Below are positions 57,674-64,000 of a stretch of 64,000 nucleotides of DNA, in pieces (position 1 is the first letter of the stretch; every line of letters starts with the position of its first letter). The translations under genes and the position numbers were made by a program. Source of the DNA: Kitasatospora sp. SolWspMP-SS2h (GTDB taxonomy: Bacteria > Actinomycetota > Actinomycetes > Streptomycetales > Streptomycetaceae); the NCBI RefSeq assembly GCF_003259315.1, contig NZ_QLLT01000017.1:124001-188000 (forward strand), given 5' to 3'. The notes under the pieces are model-generated. The model saw only the letters and a program-made list of their open reading frames with translations. It had not been told where the DNA came from and ran no database searches.

Positions 57674-58846
57674 ATGTCACGACGCAAGACCCCATCGATC
57701 GTCGCGGCCCTCGCAACCGCGGCCGCGACGATCTGCGCGCTGCTGCTGGGGCTGCCCTCGGCGCACGCGCACGGCGTGGCGATCGTGCCGGGCTCGCGCA
57801 CGTACCTGTGCTACCAGGACGGCCTCACCGGGACCGGTGCGCTGACGCCGACCAACCCGGCCTGCAAGGCCGCCGTCGCGCAGAGCGGGACGACCCCGCT
57901 CTACAACTGGTTCGCGGTGCTGGACTCCAACGCGAACGGACGCGGCCAGGGCTACGTCCCGGACGGCACCCTGTGCAGCGCCGGCAACAAGTCCCCCTAC
58001 GACTTCTCCGCCTACAACGCGGCCCGGGACGACTGGCCCAAGACGCACCTCACCTCCGGTGCCGCGATCGAGGTCGACTACTCCAACTGGGCCGCCCACC
58101 CGGGTGAGTTCAGGATCTACCTGACCAGGCAGGGCTGGTCCCCGACCACCCCGCTGGCCTGGGCCGACCTGAGCCTGCTCACCACCGTCGCCAACCCGCC
58201 GCAGGTGGGCACCCCCGGGACCGACGGCGGCCACTACCGCTGGAACATGACCCTCCCGTCGGGCCGCAGCGGCCCCGCCGAGATGTTCATCCAGTGGGTG
58301 CGCTCGGACAGCCAGGAGAACTTCTTCTCCTGCTCCGACCTGGTCTTCGACGGCGGCAACGGCGAGGTGACCGGCATCCACCTGCCGACCTCCCCGACCT
58401 CCCCGACGCCCTCGCCCTCCCCGTCCGCGTCCCCGTCCTCCTCCCCGACGCCCTCGCCCTCCCCGTCCTCCCCGGGCAACTCCCCGTCCCCGCGCCCCTC
58501 GTCCTCGCCGAGCAGCTCGCCCACCGGTCCGATGCCGAGCAGCGGCTGCATGGCGACGTACAGCGTCGTCAACTCCTGGAACGGCGGCTTCCAGGCCGCG
58601 GTCGAGGTGATGAACCACAACACCTCGCCGATCACATCCTGGACGCTCCAGTGGCAGACGGGCACCGGCACCACGATCACCAGCCTGTGGAACGGTGCGC
58701 TGACCACCTCGGGCAGCGGCGTGACGGTGAAGAACGCCGCCTACAACGGCACCATCGCGGCGGACTCCAGCACCACCTTCGGCTTCACCGCCAACTCCAC
58801 CGGCAACAACTTCCCGACCGGCTCCATCTCCTGCACCGCCGCCTGA
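57674..58846 (+). CDS. Cellulose-active AA10 lytic polysaccharide monooxygenase with CBM2
   Basis: 390 residues. The signal peptide ends ...AHA, leaving His33 as the first mature residue, as copper binding needs. The second histidine-brace residue is His142 in 'NWAAHPGEFRIYLT'. 'GSRTYLCYQDG', 'NWFAVLDSNANGRGQGYVPD' and 'QWVRSDSQENFFSCSDLVFD' closely match from memory the C1-oxidising cellulose LPMOs of Streptomyces (CelS2/ScLPMO10C group). A ~75-residue Pro/Ser/Thr linker leads to a CBM2 (residues ~290-390; 'YSVVNSWNGGFQAAVEVMNH'). It cleaves crystalline cellulose outside the cell. The CebR box controls it. Confidence 0.94.
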   Translation: MSRRKTPSIVAALATAAATICALLLGLPSAHAHGVAIVPGSRTYLCYQDGLTGTGALTPTNPACKAAVAQSGTTPLYNWFAVLDSNANGRGQGYVPDGTLCSAGNKSPYDFSAYNAARDDWPKTHLTSGAAIEVDYSNWAAHPGEFRIYLTRQGWSPTTPLAWADLSLLTTVANPPQVGTPGTDGGHYRWNMTLPSGRSGPAEMFIQWVRSDSQENFFSCSDLVFDGGNGEVTGIHLPTSPTSPTPSPSPSASPSSSPTPSPSPSSPGNSPSPRPSSSPSSSPTGPMPSSGCMATYSVVNSWNGGFQAAVEVMNHNTSPITSWTLQWQTGTGTTITSLWNGALTTSGSGVTVKNAAYNGTIAADSSTTFGFTANSTGNNFPTGSISCTAA

Positions 58847-58853
58847 CCCCCGC

Positions 58854-58900
58854 GCCCCGGTCCGGGCCCGCCGCACCCCGCGGCCGGTCCGGACCGGGGC
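58854..58900 (+). terminator. Hairpin after LPMO gene
   Basis: GCCCCGGTCCGG (58854-58865) and CCGGACCGGGGC (58889-58900) are perfect 12-bp arms around a 23-base loop. It starts 8 bases after the LPMO stop. It may end or attenuate transcription before the next gene, which has its own strong ribosome-binding site. Confidence 0.6.
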
Positions 58901-58970
58901 CCGCGCGAGCGCACGACCGCACGACCGTATGACCCACAGCCAACGTACCGACGACACAAGGAGGTTCGAC

Positions 58971-60230
58971 ATGGTACGGAGAGACACGAGCGTGCGCGGC
59001 GGTCGGCGCGGCCGGGAGGTGGTGTTCGCCGTGTGCACGGTGCTCGCGGTGGCCCTCGGACTGCTGACCGGGCTCGGCCAGCGTCCGGCCCCGGCCTGGG
59101 GCGCGGGCGGCGGGGCCTGCCAGGTCTCGTGGACGGGCAACCAGTGGACCGGCGGCTTCACCGCCCAGGTGTCGATCACCAACTCGGGTGCGGCGGTCAG
59201 CAGTTGGACGCTGACCTGGACGTTCGCGGCCGGCCAGCAGGTGACCTCGGGGTGGAACGCGCAGGTGAGTCAGCGCGGCACGGCCGTCACGGCGAGCAGC
59301 CTGAGCTACAACGGTTCGGTGGCCGCCGGTGGTTCGGTGGCCTTCGGGTTGCAGGGCACCTGGTCCGGCGGCAACCCGACCCCGACCGACTTCGCCTTCA
59401 ACGGCGCCTCCTGTCAAGGCGGTTCGGCCACCCCGACCCCGGCCCCGACCCCGTCTCCCACCCCCAGTCCCAGTCCCAGCCCCAGCTCCACCCCGTCGCC
59501 CCCGCCCTCGCCCTCGCCCTCGGCCAGCTCCGGTGGGGGCTCCGGCTGTTCCGGAGCCGTGGTCTGCTCCGGCTTCGAGGACCAGAGCGGCAGCAGCCTG
59601 GGCGGTGACTGGACGGTCGCCGCCCCCGACTGCTCGGGCGCCGGCACGGTGACCGTCGACACTGCGGTCGCCCACGGCGGCAGCCGCTCGCTGCGGATCG
59701 ACGGCCGGGCCGGCTACTGCAACCACGTGTTCGCGGCCACCACCAAGAACGTCTCCGCTGTCGGCCCCGTGGTCTACGGCCGGTACTGGGTCCGCCACAC
59801 CACCGCGCTGCCGGCCGACCACATCGCCATGGTCACCATGGAGGACGCCGCCAACGGCAACAAGCACCTGCGCCTGGGCGGCCAGAACGGTGCCCTGCAG
59901 TGGAACCGCGAGTCCGACGACGCCACGCTGCCCGCGCAGAGCCCGGTCGGCGTCGCGCAGAGCGTGCCGCTGCCGGTCGACCAGTGGTCCTGCGTCCGCT
60001 TCGCCGTCGACACCACGAGGCAGTCCATGGACACCTGGCTGAACGACCGGCAGGTGCCCGGCCTGCACGACGACGGCGTCCCCACCGCGGACATCGACCA
60101 GCAGTGGCTCACCCGCACCACCGCCCCGCGGCCGACCACCCTGGACCTCGGCTGGGAGTCCTACGGCAACGGCGCCGACACCCTCTGGTACGACGACGTG
60201 GCCCTGGGCTCCGCACCGATCGCCTGCTGA
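58971..60230 (+). CDS. Secreted CBM2 protein with C-terminal Cip1-like domain
   Basis: 419 residues from the ATG at 58971, directly behind AAGGAGG. After a signal peptide (~1-48), CBM2 comes first ('CQVSWTGNQWTGGFTAQVSI', 'WTFAAGQQVTSGWNAQVSQR'). A Pro/Ser/Thr linker follows, then a ~215-residue domain beginning 'CSGFEDQSG' and containing 'GRYWVRHTTALPADHIAMVT' and 'TTLDLGWESYGNGADTLWYD'. This second domain resembles fungal Cip1, a cellulose-induced protein with a polysaccharide-lyase-like jelly roll. No catalytic pair is assigned. Its position after the LPMO suggests joint action on cellulose or associated glucuronans. Confidence 0.82.
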   Translation: MVRRDTSVRGGRRGREVVFAVCTVLAVALGLLTGLGQRPAPAWGAGGGACQVSWTGNQWTGGFTAQVSITNSGAAVSSWTLTWTFAAGQQVTSGWNAQVSQRGTAVTASSLSYNGSVAAGGSVAFGLQGTWSGGNPTPTDFAFNGASCQGGSATPTPAPTPSPTPSPSPSPSSTPSPPPSPSPSASSGGGSGCSGAVVCSGFEDQSGSSLGGDWTVAAPDCSGAGTVTVDTAVAHGGSRSLRIDGRAGYCNHVFAATTKNVSAVGPVVYGRYWVRHTTALPADHIAMVTMEDAANGNKHLRLGGQNGALQWNRESDDATLPAQSPVGVAQSVPLPVDQWSCVRFAVDTTRQSMDTWLNDRQVPGLHDDGVPTADIDQQWLTRTTAPRPTTLDLGWESYGNGADTLWYDDVALGSAPIAC

Positions 60231-60373
60231 ACCGCACCGCCGTCGTTCCGGCAACCGCCGTCGCCGCCGCCCCGCCGGAGAGCAGACCGGAACCGGTTCG
60301 GCAAGAGTTTCGGCAGAACGTCCGATTATCGATCGTACTGGAAGGCGTAGCTGAGTTTCCGTCAGTTAATGGA

Positions 60374-60409
60374 GCGGGAGCGGCCGTACGCGGTACGGCC
60401 CGCTCCCGC
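60374..60409 (+). terminator. Strong hairpin between Cip1-like and glycosyltransferase genes
   Basis: GCGGGAGCGGCCGTAC - GCG - GTACGGCCCGCTCCCGC: 16-bp arms with a single bulged base and a 3-base loop. It likely terminates the cellulose genes. The stretch 60290-60370 before it is AT-richer, so a leader/attenuator role for the glycosyltransferase gene is possible. Confidence 0.65.
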
Positions 60410-60446
60410 GTGATTCCGTCGGCTGACGAAAGACCAGGAGACCACC

Positions 60447-61580
60447 GTGCGCATGCTCTTCACCGGACCGGCCGCGCCCACCCACCTGTTCCCGATGGTG
60501 CCGACCGCGCAGGCGCTGCGGGCCGCCGGGCACGAGGTGCTGTTCGCCTCGCCGGCGCCCTTCGACCAGCTCCGCCAGGCCGGGTTCCCGATCGTCGAGA
60601 TCGGTGACGGCCGTCCGCTGCGCGACTCGTTCGAGGCGGTCACCCCCGCGGGGGAGTCCGTCCGCTACGCCCGGCCGCACCTGACCCAGGACGAGATCCT
60701 CGACCGGGCGGCGGTCGCCTTCGCCCACGCCTCGCGGGCCACCGTGGACGGCCTGTACGCCGTCGCCGACGGGTGGGGCGCGGACCTGCTGGTGCACGAC
60801 TCCTGCCTGGCGTCCGCCCAACTGGTCGCCGCCAAGCTGAAGATCCCGGCCGCGCTGCACAACTTCGGCTTCACCTCCGGCCTGGACCTGGCGGCCCGGC
60901 TGGCCGACCACTTCACCGACCTCTACGAGGCGCACGGCGTCGCGGGACCGGCCGCCACCACCCCGCTGAACATCGTCCCGGAGTCGCTCGGCGGCGACCC
61001 CGGCGGGCTGCGGATGCGCTACCTGCCCTACAACGGGGGCGGCGTGGTGCCGGCCGACCTGCTGCGCCGCGGCGGGCGGGCCCGGGTCGCCGTCACGCTG
61101 GGCACCGTGGTCACCGAGGTGGACGGCGTGGACGCGATCGCCCGGCTGGTGGCCGCCGCCGCCGAGGTCGACGCGGACTTCCTGCTCGCCGTCGGCGGCG
61201 CCGACCTCGCCGCCCTCGGCACCCTCCCGGCCAACGTCCGGCCGCTGCCCTGGGTGCCGCTGGCGGAACTGCTGCGGGTCTGCGACGCGGTGGTGCACCA
61301 CGGGGGCTCCGGCAGCGCGCTCACCGCCCTCCAGGCCGGTGTCCCGCAGCTCGTGCTGCCGCAGGGCGCCGACAACTTCACCGTCGCCGACACCCTGGTG
61401 GCGGCCGGTGCGGGCCTGCGCGCCACCTCCGGCGACGTCGACACCGCCCTGCTCACCCGCCTGGCCACCGACCCGGCCCTGCGCGCCGCCGCCACCCGGC
61501 TGCGCGCCGAGAACGAGGCGCTGCCGACCCCCGCCGCGACCGTCCCCGCGATCGAGGCCCTGGTGGCCGACCACCGCTGA
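60447..61580 (+). CDS. GT1-family (GT-B) natural-product-type glycosyltransferase
   Basis: 377 residues, GTG start after CAGGAG. The N-terminal acceptor domain begins 'MLFTGPAAPTHLFPMVPTAQ'. The nucleotide-sugar domain shows 'VAVTLGTVVTEVDGVDAI', 'LPWVPLAELLRVCDAVVHHG' and 'GSGSALTALQAGVPQLVLPQ', the signature of EryCIII/DesVII-like and related antibiotic glycosyltransferases. The acceptor is unknown. With the P450 and dehydrogenase that follow it suggests the edge of a second metabolite locus. Confidence 0.9.
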   Translation: MRMLFTGPAAPTHLFPMVPTAQALRAAGHEVLFASPAPFDQLRQAGFPIVEIGDGRPLRDSFEAVTPAGESVRYARPHLTQDEILDRAAVAFAHASRATVDGLYAVADGWGADLLVHDSCLASAQLVAAKLKIPAALHNFGFTSGLDLAARLADHFTDLYEAHGVAGPAATTPLNIVPESLGGDPGGLRMRYLPYNGGGVVPADLLRRGGRARVAVTLGTVVTEVDGVDAIARLVAAAAEVDADFLLAVGGADLAALGTLPANVRPLPWVPLAELLRVCDAVVHHGGSGSALTALQAGVPQLVLPQGADNFTVADTLVAAGAGLRATSGDVDTALLTRLATDPALRAAATRLRAENEALPTPAATVPAIEALVADHR

Positions 61581-61901
61581 GTCCCGGCCGGGGTCGTCGG
61601 GCGCCCCGATGCGCAGTCCGCCGTCGCCGGCGGCCGGGAACCGGCCTTTCCCGACCGCCGTCGGCGGCGGTGGCGAAACGCGTGCGGAAACGCGTGCGGG
61701 AACGGGCGCCGGGTTGGTCGTGGAAAAGGTGGGGGAGAATGATCTGACGGGCAGTAATTCCTATTGCCGGATGGGCACTTCCGTGAATTCCTGATGCGCG
61801 GGGTATTCGCATTCGGGTACTCTCTGTCCGAACGGCATGGAATTCCGGGTCGGTTCGACGGGCCTGGCGTGCGCGGCGGTGGGTGAAGGTGGGCGAGCTG
61901 G
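61581..61901 (+). other. 321-bp gap with AT-richer, promoter-like sequence
   Basis: No gene is supported. 61675-61705 has two AACGCGTGCGG/GAACG units. 61735-61850 is unusually AT-rich for this DNA, with two GAATTCC sites (61784 and 61841) and GTATTCGCATTCGGGTA near 61803. It probably contains the promoter for the P450 gene. Confidence 0.5.
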
Positions 61902-63242
61902 GTGAACGGTTCTGCGGCTGACCCGGAGGGTGCGCCGGGGGGTGCGTCGGCGGAGGTGCGGGCCGCCCTGGCGGCGGTCTTCGACCCCGCGCTCCGGGCC
62001 GATCCGTACGGGCCGCTGGCGGTGCTGCGCGAGGCCGCCCCGGTGCTGTACGACGAGGAGTCAGGGACGCGGTTCCTGACCGGGTTCGCCGACTGCCAGG
62101 CCGTGCTGGCGGGCCCCGACTTCGTGGTGCCGGACGGGCCGTGGCTGGCGCGGGAGCACCCCGAGTGGGCGGCCCGCCCGGCGGCGGACTTCTTCTACGC
62201 CTCGCTGCTGGGGACGAACGGGGCCGCGCACGAGCGGCTGCGCGGGCCGCTGACGGCCGTGTTCGGGCCGCGCCGGGCGGCGGAGCTGTCGGCGGGCGTG
62301 GAGAAGGTCGTCGACGAATTGCTCGACCGTTTCGAGGACGCCACCTCGGACGGCGGGGCGGCCGATTTCCAGGCGCTGGTCGGGTACCCGCTGCCGGTCG
62401 CCGTGGTCGGCGAGCTGATCGGCGTGCCCCGGGCGGAGCAGGAGCGCTTCCACCGGCTGGGGCGGGACGCCGCCCGGCTGCTGGAGCCGGTGCGCTCGGA
62501 CGAGGACTGGCGGCGGGCGGACACCGCGGTGACCGCGCTGCGGGAGTACTTCACCGGCCTGCTGCGCGAACGCCGCGCCCGCCCGGCCGAGGACCTCGCC
62601 TCCGCGCTGCTGGCCCGCGCACGGCCGTCCGCCGCCCGCGCACAGCAGCCCGCCGACCGCAGACGGCCGTCCGCCGCCCGTGAACGGTCGTCCACCGAGA
62701 ACGAACCCCCGCTCGGTGAGCGGGAGTTGGCGGATCTCCTGCTGCTGGTCTTCGTCGCCGGGTTCGAGACCACGGCCGGCCTGCTGGGCACCGCGGTGTC
62801 CGCGCTGCTGGCCCACCCGGAGCAGGCCGCGCTGCTGCGGGCCGACCCGGGGCTGCTGCCCGGCGCGGTCGAGGAGGCGCTGCGCTGGGACGGGCCGGTG
62901 CTGATGACCGAGCGGCTGGCCGCCCGTCCCACCGAGGTGGGCGGGGTGGCCGTCCCGGCCGGGGGCAGCGTGACCGCGGTGCTGGGCGCCGCGAACCGGG
63001 ACCCGCGCCGCTACCCGGACCCGGACGCGTTCCTGGTCACCCGCCCGGACGTCCGCGTGCTGAGCTTCGGCGCCGGGCCGCACTACTGCTTCGGCGCGGC
63101 CCTGGCCCGGCTGGAGACGGCCGTCCTGCTGGGCCGGCTGTCGGCCCGCTTCCCCCGGCTCGCCCCGGCCGGCCCGCCGGTGCGCCGCGCCTCCGCCTGC
63201 CTGCGCTCGTTCGACGCGCTGCCGCTGGCGGCCACCGGCTAG
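61902..63242 (+). CDS. Bacterial cytochrome P450
   Basis: 446 residues, GTG start. I-helix 'LVFVAGFETTAGLLGTAV', K-helix E-x-x-R in 'VEEALRWDGP', and heme loop 'LSFGAGPHYCFGAALAR' with Cys396 as iron ligand. Residues ~245-268 carry an unusual Ser/Arg/Ala-rich insertion (RPSAARAQQPADRRRPSAAR) between G-helix and I-helix regions, encoded by near-repeats. CYP107/CYP105-like enzymes hydroxylate polyketides, terpenes or macrolides. The partner ferredoxin is not in view. Confidence 0.93.
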   Translation: MNGSAADPEGAPGGASAEVRAALAAVFDPALRADPYGPLAVLREAAPVLYDEESGTRFLTGFADCQAVLAGPDFVVPDGPWLAREHPEWAARPAADFFYASLLGTNGAAHERLRGPLTAVFGPRRAAELSAGVEKVVDELLDRFEDATSDGGAADFQALVGYPLPVAVVGELIGVPRAEQERFHRLGRDAARLLEPVRSDEDWRRADTAVTALREYFTGLLRERRARPAEDLASALLARARPSAARAQQPADRRRPSAARERSSTENEPPLGERELADLLLLVFVAGFETTAGLLGTAVSALLAHPEQAALLRADPGLLPGAVEEALRWDGPVLMTERLAARPTEVGGVAVPAGGSVTAVLGAANRDPRRYPDPDAFLVTRPDVRVLSFGAGPHYCFGAALARLETAVLLGRLSARFPRLAPAGPPVRRASACLRSFDALPLAATG

Positions 63243-63310
63243 CGCCGCGCCGGTCGCCCGCCGAACGACCCCAGGCCGGGTCGTACCGCCCCTCCCCGAA
63301 GGACGTGCCC

Positions 63311-64000
63311 GTGAACTTCCTGCACCGCGAACGCGCCGAACTCGAAGCGCTCATGCCCGGGTTGGACCGGGCGCTGGCCCGCCACCCGCTGGCCGAACTG
63401 GAGCAGGCGCCCAGCCCGGCGATCGCCGCCTTCAAGGAGGCCGGCGGCCCCGGGCTGCTGGTGCCCGCCGCCCACTCCGGCGCCGGGGCGAGCGCGCTGC
63501 AGGCCGTCCGGGTGCAGCGCGCGGTCGGCGCCCGCTGCCCCTCGCTCGCGGTGGCCACCACCATGCACCACTTCTCGGTCGCGGGCCTGGTCGAGGCCGC
63601 CGAGTACTCCGACGGCCCGGAGGGGATGCTGCTGGAGACCGTCGCCAAGCAGCGGCTGCTGGTCGCCTCCGCCTTCGCCGAGGGCCGCCCGGGCCGGAAC
63701 ATCCTCACCCCGCACCTCACCGCCGAGCGGCGCGGCGACCGGATCGTGCTGAACGGCAGCAAGATGCCGTGCAGCCTCTCCCGCTCGATGGACCTGCTGA
63801 CCGCCTCCGTCGCCCTGCCCGGCCCGGACGGCGTACCGCGGCTGGCGGTCGCGCTGATCCCGGCCGACAGCCCCGGCATCACCGTCCACCCGTTCTGGGG
63901 CACGCCGATCCTGGCGGGCGCCGAGAGCGAGGAAGTCCGGCTCACCGAGGTCGAGTTGGACCCGGGCATGGTGGTGGCCACCGAGGTCACCGCCGACGCG
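63311..64000 (+). CDS. Acyl-CoA dehydrogenase-like protein (cut by window edge)
   Basis: The first 230 residues, open to the right edge; GTG at 63311. The sequence shows an acyl-CoA dehydrogenase N-terminal and middle domain: 'AFKEAGGPGLLVPAAHSGAG', 'VAVATTMHHF'-like segment (residues ~75-90), 'ASAFAEGRPGRNILTPHLTA' and 'LNGSKMPCSLSRSMDLLTAS'. 'VALIPADSPGITVHPFW' is the middle-domain strand. The catalytic base would lie beyond the window. It may form part of a pathway with the P450 and glycosyltransferase. Confidence 0.8.
   Translation, partial: MNFLHRERAELEALMPGLDRALARHPLAELEQAPSPAIAAFKEAGGPGLLVPAAHSGAGASALQAVRVQRAVGARCPSLAVATTMHHFSVAGLVEAAEYSDGPEGMLLETVAKQRLLVASAFAEGRPGRNILTPHLTAERRGDRIVLNGSKMPCSLSRSMDLLTASVALPGPDGVPRLAVALIPADSPGITVHPFWGTPILAGAESEEVRLTEVELDPGMVVATEVTADA

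Noticed and set aside
61339-61794. ORFs running from the glycosyltransferase gene into the gap after it
   Set aside because: Out of frame with the glycosyltransferase and low-complexity; the gap itself looks like promoter sequence.

Overview
The window is very GC-rich DNA with strongly GC-biased third codon positions, many GTG/TTG starts and chains of genes joined by 4-base ATGA/GTGA overlaps. With twin-arginine/lipoprotein signal peptides, LuxR-LAL, FCD-GntR and IclR regulators, a perfect CebR box and Zur/PHO-like boxes, this points to a Streptomyces/Kitasatospora-type actinomycete. The species cannot be named from the sequence. No rRNA, tRNA, CRISPR array, transposase or integrase was seen. 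Most long overlapping ORFs on the opposite strand are GC-driven shadows.

1-18030 (+) is a biosynthetic gene cluster cut by the left edge. In order it encodes: the C-terminus of an adenylating enzyme, an ACP, a short acyl-CoA-dehydrogenase-like protein, a DapB-like reductase, a PPTase, an AMP-ligase-carrier-protein fusion, and a single type I PKS module with the unusual order KS-AT-KR-DH-ACP. A complete FkbK/FkbJ/FkbI/FkbH-type cassette for hydroxymalonyl-ACP follows, without the FkbG O-methyltransferase. A type II thioesterase, a second PPTase, a LysE exporter and a HisC-like aminotransferase close the run. Together they suggest a small, hydroxylated, probably nitrogen-containing polyketide or amino-acid-like metabolite. 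I cannot match it to a known product.

18027-22371 holds a DUF6308-type protein and a minus-strand operon: a secreted phosphoesterase behind a PHO-box-like repeat, an MFS transporter and a TolB-like propeller protein. 22605-30699 (-) is a urea-assimilation operon: FCD-GntR regulator, NCS1 permease with a Cys-rich tail, urea carboxylase and allophanate hydrolase. 30856-40019 contains a TMEM175-like channel, a TetR regulator divergent from an APC transporter and a YtcJ-like amidohydrolase, a small unknown protein, a HATPase protein and a LAL-type LuxR regulator.

40280-51951 is a carbohydrate region. It has a secreted GH16 enzyme, a sugar ABC importer without its own ATPase, an IclR regulator and a sugar-acid pathway (SMP-30 lactonase, SDR, DHDPS-like aldolase/dehydratase, enolase-superfamily dehydratase, KDPG-type aldolase, PfkB kinase). 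A shared 11-bp motif lies upstream of iclR and in the divergent promoter at 50.3 kb. 52128-56008 is a zinc/manganese ABC importer behind two Zur-like boxes, with two permeases and a coupled 57-codon ORF between them.

55999-60230 has a DUF6131-type membrane peptide, an alpha/beta hydrolase behind a 13-bp-arm palindrome, and a cellulose module: a CebR box, an AA10 LPMO with CBM2, and a CBM2-Cip1-like protein. 60447-64000 opens another secondary-metabolism-like locus (GT1 glycosyltransferase, P450, acyl-CoA dehydrogenase) cut by the right edge. Short in-phase tandem repeats at gene ends and linkers recur throughout.
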